Of a DNA stretch of 56,137 bases, positions 9,484 through 18,265 are shown in pieces; positions within the stretch are counted from its first letter, which is position 1, and each line of letters begins with the position of its first letter. The stretch spans positions 1 to 56,137 of the forward strand of contig CAMDBH010000016.1 in assembly GCA_945889325.1 (NCBI GenBank). The letters are read 5' to 3'. The stretch comes from Klebsiella pneumoniae (GTDB lineage: Bacteria; Myxococcota_A; UBA9042). Below the pieces are notes generated by a model, which ran no database searches, had not been told where the DNA came from, and was given only the letters and a program-made list of their open reading frames with translations. Both the position numbers and the translations under genes were made by a program.

Positions 9484-9570
9484 GTTCGTCGCCAGTCGAT
9501 GCAGCAAAAGCTGTGTCGTTTCAAGGTGCGCGATGCTCAGTCGCCGCCGATTCAACGGTCCCTGCAAGCG

Positions 9571-9583
9571 CTTGAAGTTCAAG
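9571..9583. promoter_or_regulatory. Perfect 13-bp inverted repeat upstream of recA
   Basis: CTTGAAGTTCAAG is a perfect dyad (6-bp arms, 1-bp centre) ending 35 bases before the recA start codon. Its position would suit an operator for recA control. It does not match the LexA boxes I know for enterobacteria, Firmicutes or alphaproteobacteria, so the link to SOS control is only a guess. Confidence 0.3.
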
Positions 9584-9618
9584 TTCTGCAAGGTCCGCCC
9601 TGTGTCCGGAGGTTTCCC

Positions 9619-10638
9619 ATGGTAGACAAATTTGGCATCAAGGCGATCGATGATCTGATCAAAGCGGCGGAGAAGAGTTTTGGCCGCGGCATCTTGATGA
9701 CCGCCGACGGCGACGCGGTGGACAAGGACCTCGACGTCGTTTCAACCGGATCCTTTGCGTTGGACCGCTGTTTGGGCGTCGGCGGCGTGGCAAAGGGCCG
9801 CATCGTTGAGATTTACGGCCCCGAATCGTCGGGCAAGACCACTTTGGCGCTGTCCATCGTCGCCCAGGCGCAAAAGTTGGGTGCCGTGGCTGCCTTTGTG
9901 GACGCGGAGCACGCGCTCGATCTGCGCTATGCCCGTGGTTTGGGCATCGATTGTCAAAAAATGCTGTTGAGTCAGCCGGATTGCGGCGAACAGGCCATGG
10001 ATGTCGTCGAAGCGCTGGTGCGTTCCGGCGAAATCGGCGTGATTGTCGTCGATTCGGTGGCTGCACTGACGCCGCGTGCTGAAATTGATGGTGAAATGGG
10101 CGATACCCACGTTGGTCTACAAGCGCGGTTGATGTCGCGGGCGATGCGCAAGCTGGCCAGTCTGGCGCATCAGACCGGGACGATTCTGATTTTTATCAAT
10201 CAGATCCGCATGAAGATCGGCGTGATGATGGGCAGTCCGGAGACGACCACCGGTGGCAATGCGCTGAAATTCTACGCGTCGTTTCGCATCGACGTCCGGC
10301 GCATTGGCGGCTTGAAAAAAGACGAGCAGGCCACGGGCAACCGGCTGAAGATCAAGGTCGTGAAGAACAAAGTGGCGCCGCCGTTTCGCCAATGCGAAAT
10401 CGACCTGATGTTCGGCACCGGCTTTGTGCGCGAGGCAGAAGTGTTCGACACCGCCGTGTTGACGCAAGTCATTACGCGCACGGGCGCTTTTTACAAACTG
10501 GGCGATGAGACCGTCGGTCAAGGGCGCGATCGCTCGGTGGCCGAACTCAAAGCCCGCCCCGATTTGTGTGAGCGCATTGTAGCGCTCCTGAGCAACGCGC
10601 CGATTGATGTCGGCACGGACGTGGAGGAAGCGGCGTGA
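9619..10638 (+). CDS. recA: RecA recombinase
   Basis: About 339 residues, close to usual RecA length. RecA forms the ATP-dependent filament on single-stranded DNA that drives strand exchange and LexA-type cleavage. The start at 9619 is supported by GGAGG at 9608-9612, six bases upstream; the longer open frame adds no family sequence. Visible landmarks are Walker A GPESSGKT at about residues 67-74, AAFVDAEHALD, Walker B region VIVVDSVAALTPRAEIDGE, loop 1 and loop 2 regions (INQIRMKIGVMMGSPETTTG, GGNALKFYASFRID), and KVVKNKVAPPFRQCEIDLMFG. The C-terminal tail is short and moderately acidic (DVGTDVEEAA). It lies between comM and ssb on the same strand. Confidence 0.97.
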   Translation: MVDKFGIKAIDDLIKAAEKSFGRGILMTADGDAVDKDLDVVSTGSFALDRCLGVGGVAKGRIVEIYGPESSGKTTLALSIVAQAQKLGAVAAFVDAEHALDLRYARGLGIDCQKMLLSQPDCGEQAMDVVEALVRSGEIGVIVVDSVAALTPRAEIDGEMGDTHVGLQARLMSRAMRKLASLAHQTGTILIFINQIRMKIGVMMGSPETTTGGNALKFYASFRIDVRRIGGLKKDEQATGNRLKIKVVKNKVAPPFRQCEIDLMFGTGFVREAEVFDTAVLTQVITRTGAFYKLGDETVGQGRDRSVAELKARPDLCERIVALLSNAPIDVGTDVEEAA

Positions 10639-10736
10639 TTGAAGACGTCGGTGGACTTTGCGGCAATTGGATGCAACGGCGACAGCGACCGTTGTTTGAC
10701 AGCGATCCGAGTGTGATCGCAAGTGATGGAGACAAA

Positions 10737-11120
10737 ATGAGTGATTTGAATAAAGTTCTGTTGATCGGCCGTTTGGGTGACAAACCGGTGCTGCGGCAAA
10801 TGCCCAATGGCGACAGCGTGACGCGCCTGAGCGTCGCGACGTCCTACCGCACCAGCGGCAAGAACGGCGAGCACGAAAAGCACACGGAGTGGCACAAAGT
10901 CAGCGTGTTCGGCAAGAACGCCGAGCACTGTGCGCAGTTCCTCGACAAGGGCCGCATGGTCTTTGTCGAGGGTTCGATGCACAGCCACAAGTGGGCGGAC
11001 AAGCAGGGCGTGGAGCGTTTGGACCGCGAAGTGCGTGCGATGCAAGTCACTTTTGTCGGCACCAACCCGAACAAGACCGGTGTGACGACTGACGCGAAGG
11101 CCGCCGCGGTACCGTTCTAG
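10737..11120 (+). CDS. ssb: Single-stranded DNA-binding protein, short and without the acidic tip
   Basis: About 127 residues. The ATG at 10737 has GGAG six bases upstream, and MSDLNKVLLIGRLGDKPVLR is a standard SSB start. The OB-fold is complete: SVTRLSVATSY, HKVSVFGKNAEHCAQFLDKG, MVFVEGSMHSHKW, REVRAMQVTFVG. SSB coats single-stranded DNA and recruits repair partners through its C-terminal tip, usually D-D-D-I-P-F. Here the protein ends TTDAKAAAVPF: the final hydrophobic P-F is kept but the acidic residues are absent, and the disordered linker is nearly gone. It may be a second SSB paralogue used with recA/comM rather than the replicative one (inference). It is 98 bases downstream of recA. 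Confidence 0.92.
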   Translation: MSDLNKVLLIGRLGDKPVLRQMPNGDSVTRLSVATSYRTSGKNGEHEKHTEWHKVSVFGKNAEHCAQFLDKGRMVFVEGSMHSHKWADKQGVERLDREVRAMQVTFVGTNPNKTGVTTDAKAAAVPF

Positions 11121-11152
11121 GCTAGGTACGCAAATTTAGCGGCAATTGTGGC

Positions 11153-11196
11153 GCGGCGGTTGGGGTGAAAACTTCAGCCGCCGCGAGCCGCTTTTT
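11153..11196 (+). terminator. Probable terminator after ssb, in a convergent gap
   Basis: GCGGCGGTTG (11153-11162) pairs with CAGCCGCCGC (11175-11184) in a 10-bp stem with one G-T pair and a 12-base loop. A run of five T lies a few bases after at 11192-11196. It sits between ssb and the convergent radical SAM gene. The T-run is offset from the stem, so efficiency is uncertain. Confidence 0.45.
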
Positions 11197-12526
11197 ACGC
11201 GGTTTCAAAATCCACTTGCAAATTCGCGCCCGGCAGCGGCCCCGCCTTGCCCATAATCGTGCGCGGCGGATTGAAATAGCCAAAGCGCAACGACGGAAAA
11301 CGCTTGCGCAATTCATGCACCATGGCGATGACGCCAATCGGCTGCTGCACAGCATCCGCAGGCAGAACGCGCAGGTAAAGCTCGGGATCGATATTCAAAT
11401 TGCGCAGTTGCACCAAACTCACACCGCCGTCCTCGATAAACTTTGAAATCGCGTCGATCTCCGCCAGGTTGTCGGACACGCCGGGAAAAATGAAATAGTT
11501 CAGCGACACATATTTGCCGCGCGATGACATTTCTTTAGCAGATTGAAGGACATGACCAAAATTGTAGCCGCGCGGTTTGTAATACGCGGTGTAAACGGCT
11601 TCGCGACCGGAATTGATGCTGACGCGCATTGAATCCAGACCCGCATCGGCCAAGCGCGCGACAATACGCGGTAAAGATGCATTGCTGTTCATATTGACGA
11701 TGCCATTTTGCGTGCGCTCGCGGATGCCGCGCACCGTGTCTTCAAGGACTTTGCCCTGAATCAGCGGTTCACCTTCACAGCCTTGGCCAAAGCTCACCAC
11801 GCCATTTGGCACGCGATTCAAATGCAAAACCGCCAGTTCCACCAAATCTTTGGCGACCGACGGCACCTTCATGCGGTCGTGGTTGGCGGCAAAAGTGCTT
11901 TCACTTTGATCGCTAATGCAGCCTACACACGCGGCGTTACAGGTCGAAGCCGCGGGCATGGGGGCTTCCCAACGGCCCAAGAAGAAATTCTGTGCGGCGC
12001 GACAGTGGTAGACGAGTGCGCAGTGTTCGATGTGTTTGATGGCGCCGTTGTGCGGATGTTCGGCGCGGATTTTGTTAACTCCTGCTTGCACTTGCGCAAT
12101 GTCGAAGCGATACGGATCTTGCCGCTTGTCGCTGTCGACGCGCATGGCCGGCACGACAAAGCGGCCATTTTGCCAACCGACGGCCGTGTAGGCGTAAAGT
12201 GTTAACTCCGGCGCGCCCTCGATCGTGTCATACGCGGGATGCAGCAGGCGCAGGTAAGCAGGTGCGACAAAGGCCGCTACGGCTTGAAGGATACCTGTTG
12301 TTTCATCACCTTCGACTTCGACTGGCTCATCCGTCGTTAAATCAACGGCATACGGTCGGCGTTGCGGCAGGACGAACAGATCGCTGCCTTTGGGCAACGC
12401 TATCAGTTCATCGGGCAGCGGCTGACGCCACGCTTCGCCGTCCCAACCGAGCAGCGCAAGGTCAGGATGATCAAAGATATTTCCATTCGAATCGGCGACG
12501 ACCGCCCGAGCATACGCGTCTTTCAT
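11195..12526 (-). CDS. Radical SAM protein of unknown substrate
   Basis: 443 residues. A central radical SAM domain carries the 4Fe-4S cluster motif C-x3-C-x2-C at Cys196, Cys200 and Cys203 (CNAACVGC). Further family features are GVVSFGQGCEGEPLIQG (the G-G-E-P-like strand), GIVNMNSNASLP and SMRVSINSGREAVYTAYYKP. The first 190 residues form a separate, unrecognised domain with HIEHCALVYHCRAAQNFFLG just before the cluster. Radical SAM enzymes use S-adenosylmethionine to start radical chemistry, in peptide modification, cofactor synthesis and similar roles; nothing here fixes the substrate. The gene lies 15 bases downstream of the secreted protein gene that starts at 13690, so the two are probably cotranscribed. 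Confidence 0.88.
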   Translation of the reverse strand: MKDAYARAVVADSNGNIFDHPDLALLGWDGEAWRQPLPDELIALPKGSDLFVLPQRRPYAVDLTTDEPVEVEGDETTGILQAVAAFVAPAYLRLLHPAYDTIEGAPELTLYAYTAVGWQNGRFVVPAMRVDSDKRQDPYRFDIAQVQAGVNKIRAEHPHNGAIKHIEHCALVYHCRAAQNFFLGRWEAPMPAASTCNAACVGCISDQSESTFAANHDRMKVPSVAKDLVELAVLHLNRVPNGVVSFGQGCEGEPLIQGKVLEDTVRGIRERTQNGIVNMNSNASLPRIVARLADAGLDSMRVSINSGREAVYTAYYKPRGYNFGHVLQSAKEMSSRGKYVSLNYFIFPGVSDNLAEIDAISKFIEDGGVSLVQLRNLNIDPELYLRVLPADAVQQPIGVIAMVHELRKRFPSLRFGYFNPPRTIMGKAGPLPGANLQVDFETA

Positions 12527-12541
12527 GGGCCGAAGTGTATG

Positions 12542-13690
12542 CTAAAACTTCATCTGCGCGTTAATCAAAAAGTTAACAGCAGCGAGCGAATCTGCGCCGC
12601 CTTCCTGCACGGTCGAAGGCGTCGTATCTTTGGTCACAGGCATCTGCACCGCACCGCCGACCAAAAAATTGCCCAAATATCCGCGGACACCGGCCGTAAG
12701 GAGCACCAAATTCTTCAACATCGCCGCGTTGGTCGTCGACACGACGCCGTCGCCTTCCAAGCTGATGCCGACCAAACCCATATTGGCCAAAACGCTTGCA
12801 CCCGCAACCACATACGTGCGCCGCGCCGGATCGAGTTGCAACTGATCGCCTTTGCCTTTTGCCGGAAACATGTCGGTATATTCGCCGCGCAGCGTGATAT
12901 CGACGATGCCCAGTTCAGCGGCGACCAAGCCATAGCCTTGGACAGACGCGTAATTGTGCGAGTATTTTGGCAAGGACAGCGGATTGGCATTGGCTATCGT
13001 GTCGGAATCCGCCGTGCCCGTCGGTGCCCAGCCATTGACACCGGCCGACCAGCCAAAAGCCATGCCCGATTCGCCATAGCGATCGCCGATTTTCAGATCA
13101 AGCCCAGCGTTGCCGAGTTCGACCGAATTGCCCGCATCGGTGTGAAATCCAGCAATGGCAATCGATGCAGTCACTTGTACCGGCGATGTATTCAGCGACG
13201 CCCACGGCTCCAGTGAAAATGTAATGACTTTTTGCGGCGGTTCCTTGTAAATTTCCACCAGCGTGGCGACCGTTTTAACATTGGCTGGCGTAATCGCGTC
13301 TAGCGCTTTTTGCTGATCGGGCGGAATCACGCCGCCATTTTGCGCCTTAATTTGCGCGGTCATCAATTCTTTGACTTTGGCCACGTCGCCGTTATCGGCG
13401 TATTCCTTCATTTTTGCCGTATCGACGTATTTCAAATTGTCGACCACGACTTTCATCGCCGGGTCGTTCGCCGCGGCATCGTTGACCTTTTTCTTCACCT
13501 GCGACTGAATAATCGCTTTGACTGGCGCGATTTGAAAGTTGGCGCCAAAACTAAACGCGCGATCTTTTGGATCCTGCTTGATCGATCGCCCGATGAACAA
13601 ATCGCCGTTGTTGAACGGCAAAGCGTTGGCGTTGAGCGAAAAAAGACTCACACATAGCGCAGATAATGCGATGAACCGATTGGATGACAT
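12542..13690 (-). CDS. Secreted, probably outer-membrane protein of unknown function
   Basis: About 382 residues from the ATG at 13690, which has GGAG six bases upstream; the longer frame would add an Arg-rich segment in front of the signal peptide. MSSNRFIALSALCVSLFSLNANA is a standard Sec signal peptide with cleavage after A-N-A. A Lys/Ala-rich, probably helical region (about residues 55-135; VKAIIQSQVKKKVNDAAAN) precedes a region of alternating hydrophobic strands with Gly and Tyr (LRGEYTDMFPAKG, YVVAGASVLANMGLVGISLEG). The chain ends in Phe (LINAQMKF), as in many outer-membrane beta-barrels. No named family recognised. Upstream of, and likely in one transcript with, the radical SAM gene. 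Confidence 0.72.
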   Translation of the reverse strand: MSSNRFIALSALCVSLFSLNANALPFNNGDLFIGRSIKQDPKDRAFSFGANFQIAPVKAIIQSQVKKKVNDAAANDPAMKVVVDNLKYVDTAKMKEYADNGDVAKVKELMTAQIKAQNGGVIPPDQQKALDAITPANVKTVATLVEIYKEPPQKVITFSLEPWASLNTSPVQVTASIAIAGFHTDAGNSVELGNAGLDLKIGDRYGESGMAFGWSAGVNGWAPTGTADSDTIANANPLSLPKYSHNYASVQGYGLVAAELGIVDITLRGEYTDMFPAKGKGDQLQLDPARRTYVVAGASVLANMGLVGISLEGDGVVSTTNAAMLKNLVLLTAGVRGYLGNFLVGGAVQMPVTKDTTPSTVQEGGADSLAAVNFLINAQMKF

Positions 13691-13843
13691 GCTTGCTCCG
13701 ACAAAAATGCGCGGCAGGCGACGCCGTTCACAGCGACGTAGCCTCAACAAGATAAGGTGCACACGCCGCGGCCGCAAATTCAGCGCCAAAACCGCCGACA
13801 ATGTGGCGACCTCGGCGCGTTGCCCGTATGATTTCGCCCGCAG

Positions 13844-15826
13844 ATGCAAGTCGAACACGCCCAACCCAACGCACCATCGCCGCCGGACGACCAGCCGCAA
13901 CGGCTTGAACTTGTGCTATTTTATTCGATCGCGGGGCTGCTCACGCTCATCGGCCTGTGGCCGATTTGGGCCGCTGATCTGCTGCCGCTCGTCGATGGTG
14001 CCGCGCACTTGCATTTGATGACTGTTCTGCATGGCATACCCAAAAGCGCCCTGTATCAGCAGCATTACGATGAAGTCCATGCGCTAGTGCCCTACTTAAG
14101 CTACTACAAGTGCGTGGATATCCTTGCGCATTTCATGAACTTGGAATTGGCCAACCGCATCGTGTTGTCTTTGTGCATTGCCGCAATGCCTTGGTCGGTT
14201 CTTTCGTATATTCGTGCAGTTGGCCACAGTCGCTGGTTGATCTTGGGCGTGTTGCCGTGGATGTTGCACTGCGATTTCTTCATGGGCTTTTTTAGCTACC
14301 TGATGTCGATTCCGCTGTTTTTCTGGTTGCTCGCCGCCCACGCGCGCTGGATGCAAGAGCCCAACCGCAAACGATTTTTCCAGATTTCCGCGTTAATGTG
14401 CCTGCTCGCGTTGACGCACTATTTGCTGTGGGCCGTAAGTCTTGCGCTGCTGCCGACACTCGGCCTGATCTTTGGTGTGCGCCGCGGCTGGCGCAGCGCA
14501 CTGTGGTGGCCATTGCGCGAAATTCTCGTGACGTTGCCCTCCATTGCCATCCTTTTGCCGTGGTTCTTGCGCTACTTCGTGTTCGTTCAAGGCGTGGCCA
14601 CCAGCGATTTCAAAGTCAAACAGGCCGGTGGCGGCCTGTTCAAGCGCATCGCCGCGATTTACGGCGGTGAACACTTGGCACCGCTGGATAACCTTCGGCA
14701 AATTCCCGATTTCATGTTCGACGCCGTGTACCGCTCCGATGCCTTGCACCTTTTTTCGGCGCGCCCCAGTGAAATTCTGACGCTGTTGTGGGGCTCGGCC
14801 CTGCTTTTGTGGCTAATTGCCGCCGCCCAAACGCCTTCGCCCAAGGCCGCAAGTCAGCAGCACACCGGCAAACTGCCATTGATTTCAGCCAATTCCTACG
14901 CCGGCTGGGCCTTGGGCCTTATCGGCATTTTGTATTTCATCTTCCCGCGCAATTTGATGCGCCCGATTGCCCTTTACGGCGTCAATTTTCGCTTTATTGA
15001 AGTCATTGCCTGCCTTTGCGTAGCCGCCTTGCCGTTGCACGTCTGGCGTCCGCCTGCCAGCGCCAAGTGGCGGGTGCGCGCGGGCGCGCTCATGCTGGTG
15101 ATCGCGGCAATTTATTTGCCGGTTGCTACGGGGCTTTCCTTTCGCCAAGATCGCGATGTCTTTGGCCAAGTGCGCGCGGCCTACGCCGCGATTCCGCCGG
15201 GCAAAAGCGTGCTGACCCTGCGCGCCAGGCGGCCTTCGCGCTGGTTCCTGTTCACAATCGGTGAATATTATGCGGTGTTTCGCCAAGGATACGTGCCGTA
15301 CAGTTTTGCCGACACGAGTTCTAAACCGATCGTCGTCAACCGCAAGACGCAACTGCCAGCACCGCCGATCATCGATCAAGAGGCGTTTACTTGGCACAAC
15401 CACGGGCGATTTTACGATTACATTGCGATGTACATTGAAACGGGCACGTTGCATTCAACCGATTTTGAACTGCCGCCGATGCCGGTGGTGTTTCGCGCGC
15501 AAAATTGGACGATTTATCGCAACTTGCAGCCCGATGCGTTTCCAGAACCGACCGATGATCAGTGGGCACTGCTGGCGCAGCAGCAGGCGAAAAATCTGGT
15601 GCTACTTCAATGGATGCATGCGCTTGCGTCGGATCGCGGCTTGAATTTGCTGCCGCCGCGCTGGCCGGACGATGTGGCGATCGCGTTCTTGACTGTTGCG
15701 CCGTGGGGCATGCCGCAAATACCCGAATTGCCTAATTTTGAACCGCCGCTGCCGCTCTTTCGCGGCCGCGATGCGGTGGCGCCGCGGCCGGTTGCGCCGC
15801 GCTGGCCTACCCCGCGCGGCCGCTGA
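13844..15826 (+). CDS. Large polytopic membrane protein, unknown function
   Basis: 660 residues. After a Pro-rich cytoplasmic start come many hydrophobic segments, beginning LELVLFYSIAGLLTLIGLW, and including WSVLSYIRAVG, LILGVLPWMLHCDFFMGFF, ISALMCLLALTHYLLWAVSL and ILVTLPSIAILLPWFLRYF, with more up to about residue 425. A soluble C-terminal region of roughly 220 residues follows (KSVLTLRARRPSRWFLFTIGEYYAVF and onward). The early acidic loop LVDGAAHLHLMTVLHG resembles the first periplasmic loop of membrane glycosyltransferases, but no GT-C motif is certain. It is divergent from the secreted protein at 13690 (153-base gap) and convergent with another membrane protein 17 bases away. Function not assigned. 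Confidence 0.72.
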   Translation: MQVEHAQPNAPSPPDDQPQRLELVLFYSIAGLLTLIGLWPIWAADLLPLVDGAAHLHLMTVLHGIPKSALYQQHYDEVHALVPYLSYYKCVDILAHFMNLELANRIVLSLCIAAMPWSVLSYIRAVGHSRWLILGVLPWMLHCDFFMGFFSYLMSIPLFFWLLAAHARWMQEPNRKRFFQISALMCLLALTHYLLWAVSLALLPTLGLIFGVRRGWRSALWWPLREILVTLPSIAILLPWFLRYFVFVQGVATSDFKVKQAGGGLFKRIAAIYGGEHLAPLDNLRQIPDFMFDAVYRSDALHLFSARPSEILTLLWGSALLLWLIAAAQTPSPKAASQQHTGKLPLISANSYAGWALGLIGILYFIFPRNLMRPIALYGVNFRFIEVIACLCVAALPLHVWRPPASAKWRVRAGALMLVIAAIYLPVATGLSFRQDRDVFGQVRAAYAAIPPGKSVLTLRARRPSRWFLFTIGEYYAVFRQGYVPYSFADTSSKPIVVNRKTQLPAPPIIDQEAFTWHNHGRFYDYIAMYIETGTLHSTDFELPPMPVVFRAQNWTIYRNLQPDAFPEPTDDQWALLAQQQAKNLVLLQWMHALASDRGLNLLPPRWPDDVAIAFLTVAPWGMPQIPELPNFEPPLPLFRGRDAVAPRPVAPRWPTPRGR

Positions 15827-15843
15827 GACCGCGATGCGTTGGA

Positions 15844-17613
15844 TTACTTTGGCGACCCGGTCGCACGCAAGTTGACTCCGACCTGCAATCCGCCAGTCCG
15901 CTCACTTAGCGCAATGACTTCAATAGTGTGCAGCGCCTTGGTCGACTTGGTCGGCAAATCCAGTTGTTGCCACTGCCCAGCGCGATCCAGTGAAAGGGTT
16001 GCGATCTCTTGGCCATCCACCCGCAGTTTGACAAAAACCGGGCTATTGCTCGACGCATCCGTCAGGCCAGCGCTGAAGAGCAATCGCTGACGAAAGTTCA
16101 CGCTATTGAGCATGATCCGCCGCGATCTGCCGATTTGTGGATGCATCCATACGACGGGTTTTTCCTCGCCGCTGAACTTGTTTTGCCAAAACGTGTGTCG
16201 TCCGGTGATTTCAGACGGGTCGTCGTAATGCGAACATTCCCAGCCATCGCGCAAATTGTTGAAGTAATCGCAGGGAATATCGCCTAAAAAGACTTGCGCG
16301 CGATCAATTTGCCCGTGCAAATCGAGAGGTGCCGCCTGCAACCGCGGCAGCCACCACACGCCAAGCGCCGCAATCAAAGCGACAACCGCGGTGACCCCAA
16401 CGCGCAGCGGTCGAATGGCGTCGGTCTCGCCGGCATAAAACACCGCGCGAAAACCGCGCATGAGCCAGCCGGGCGCACCGCTCCAAGCGCTGAACCAACA
16501 GGCCATCGGCACCACGGCAAAGGCAAAAGCGGGGAAAAGAAAGCGATCTTCGTAAAAGTCGTACTTCACGAACAACAGGACATTGGCAGCTATCATAACA
16601 AAAATGCCAGCCGCGGCCCGGCCATTGCGCCGAAAAAACGCAACAAAACCAAGGAGGCCGACAAACGCCAGCGGCGAAGTCTTGAACAGGCCACTGCCAC
16701 TGGTAAAGATGTCTTTAAGGCCATCCTTGAACGGCGTCTTGAACAGATCGGCCGCGCTACCTACGGCGATATTGCCATCTTTCACAATTAAAATGCGCTG
16801 ATAGGAAGTTACAATCGGAGAGCCGAATTGATACCAATTGGCGCAGGCAAAGCCCATCACCGGCAGACACGCCGCCCCAGTAAAGCGCACAAAACCGCGC
16901 CAATCGCGTTTACTCAACAAAATCAAAGCAAACGGCGGCAAAAACAACGCATTGGTAATCTTGCACCAAAAACTCAAGCCCAACAGCACCCCGCCCGTGG
17001 CCAGATGTCCGCGAAAAAACGCCAGCGCACCGCCAATCACCAAGTTGGTATAAAACAAGTCATTGGAATAATTGTAAGCGTACTTCAGCCAGTAGGTCGT
17101 GCTCAGCATTAGCATCGCCGCAATGGCGCCGGCCCAATCACCCGCAAAATGCGCCGCCAACCTCCCCGCCAACCAAGCCAGCAAAATCAGCTGTAAAACA
17201 TTAAAAACCAGCACGCCCGTCCGCCCACCCAACGCATAAAACGGCGTGGACACAAGCGGCATCAAAAAATTGTGCTTCGGATACCATTTCCCTTCACGAC
17301 CCAGCGCAATATTGCTCCAATCTTCCGCAAGGTTCTGATTCCAACCCAGCTTCAAATTGTACCACGACGCCGGATGCACCCCATGCTGATCCAAGCCACC
17401 CTTTTGCAAAATAGTCTGATTTATATTGACATAAAACGACCCATCCCCCAGCAACCACGTGTACGGCTCATACTTCGGCCACACCGCCTGCGCCGTCAAC
17501 ACGAGCGCAACCAACCAAAACCACAAGGCTAGTCGCGGCTTTTTCGCATCTTCAAAAGGGACGGGGGGACTAGTCATCGGCAGCGATGCTAATAGACAAG
17601 GCTGTCGTTTCAT
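15844..17613 (-). CDS. Polytopic membrane protein, GT39/PMT-like
   Basis: 589 residues; an alternative ATG at 17577 would shorten it by 12. About ten hydrophobic segments follow an early periplasmic loop, WLLGDGSFYVNINQTILQKG, where an acidic residue soon after the first membrane span suits a lipid-linked-sugar glycosyltransferase of the GT-C fold. Other features are SNDLFYTNLVIGGALAFFRG, LLGLSFWCKITNALFLPPFAL, and a C-terminal beta-rich domain of about 150 residues (VFLGDIPCDYFNNLRDGWECS; FVKLRVDGQEIATLSLDRAG). The domain plan suits a dolichyl-phosphate-mannose-type mannosyltransferase acting at the membrane, with no clear substrate. Its upstream region is the hairpin-rich intergenic segment. 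Confidence 0.7.
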   Translation of the reverse strand: MKRQPCLLASLPMTSPPVPFEDAKKPRLALWFWLVALVLTAQAVWPKYEPYTWLLGDGSFYVNINQTILQKGGLDQHGVHPASWYNLKLGWNQNLAEDWSNIALGREGKWYPKHNFLMPLVSTPFYALGGRTGVLVFNVLQLILLAWLAGRLAAHFAGDWAGAIAAMLMLSTTYWLKYAYNYSNDLFYTNLVIGGALAFFRGHLATGGVLLGLSFWCKITNALFLPPFALILLSKRDWRGFVRFTGAACLPVMGFACANWYQFGSPIVTSYQRILIVKDGNIAVGSAADLFKTPFKDGLKDIFTSGSGLFKTSPLAFVGLLGFVAFFRRNGRAAAGIFVMIAANVLLFVKYDFYEDRFLFPAFAFAVVPMACWFSAWSGAPGWLMRGFRAVFYAGETDAIRPLRVGVTAVVALIAALGVWWLPRLQAAPLDLHGQIDRAQVFLGDIPCDYFNNLRDGWECSHYDDPSEITGRHTFWQNKFSGEEKPVVWMHPQIGRSRRIMLNSVNFRQRLLFSAGLTDASSNSPVFVKLRVDGQEIATLSLDRAGQWQQLDLPTKSTKALHTIEVIALSERTGGLQVGVNLRATGSPK

Positions 17614-17832
17614 AGTGCGAATGGTGCATGCGCCATTTCTGCCTAACGCCTCTGTCCGCCACCCTTTCTTAGGCCACCCTTCTCTGGCGGCCTCTCTTCC
17701 TTACGCCCGCGTGGCTAAAAGCCACCGGCAACATCTACAAAGCGCGCCTTCGCGGGCTGAACCTCAGTATATTCTTACACAATCGTACAGACGCGCCACT
17801 ACCCCGCGGCGTAGCGCGTCAGCGCCGTCGGG
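17614..17832. other. Non-coding region upstream of the GT39-like gene
   Basis: No supported gene. It must hold the promoter of the minus-strand membrane protein, but no clear boxes were found. A small perfect hairpin, GTGGCT-AAA-AGCCAC, lies at 17711-17725, the first of a series of short hairpins that continues into the repeat on the right. Confidence 0.5.
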
Positions 17833-18265
17833 CTTGCAGCCGCGAAGCGGGAATTCAACGCGATGTTGCGCCCTTGGGCGCAACGAGCTCGTACCGGTTG
17901 CCAAAAGGAAAGGGGGAGTGCAGAGGGGGCAGTGCCAGCTTTTTTGGGGCTTCGCGGCTAAGCACGGAATCAAAGAGCGTTGGTTTTCCCCCTTTGCATC
18001 CAGCGCGATAGCGCGCAACCGGCGCTTGCAAGCGCCGCTCGTCCACGCTTCAGCGTGCCGGGCCGCGCGCAGCGCAACTGCACCCCGCCGCAGGCGCGCC
18101 GCCCGCAGGGCAAAAACGCCACTGCCTGCAAGGCAGCAACCGCAAACTGCGTTTGCGGCGGACGGCGGGCACGGAGACCCGCCGCTACACAAACTTATGA
18201 ATAATCAAAGCCTTGTGTAGAAAAAGCCACCTGCCTGCAAGGCAGTCCGCCCAGCGCAGCGCCGC
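17833..18265. repeat. Hairpin-dense intergenic repeat, copy A
   Basis: A 433-base non-coding block packed with short hairpins: GTTGCGCCC-TT-GGGCGCAAC (17865-17884), the 18-bp palindrome CGGCGCTTGCAAGCGCCG (18020-18037), CACGCT-TC-AGCGTG (18044-18057), CTGCCT-GCA-AGGCAG (18122-18136), CCGCAAAC-TGC-GTTTGCGG nearby, and CTACACAA...TTGTGTAG (about 18184-18219). The last 180 bases (18084-18265) match 50835-51013 at roughly nine positions in ten by eye, and the left module (17833-17852) is identical to 50746-50765. The block ends directly against the stop codon of the AAA+ gene (TTA at 18266-18268). Frames open through it give low-complexity peptides and were not called. Confidence 0.75.

Noticed and set aside
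17459..18220. Frames of 253 and 142 codons through the hairpin-rich repeat
   Set aside because: The same Ala/Arg/Pro-rich peptides appear in both repeat copies on both strands, which reflects the hairpin structure, not a protein. Differences between copies do not favour any frame.
17833..18265. Hairpin-dense region considered as a CRISPR array
   Set aside because: The short hairpins differ in sequence from one another and have no regular repeat-spacer spacing, and no cas genes are near.
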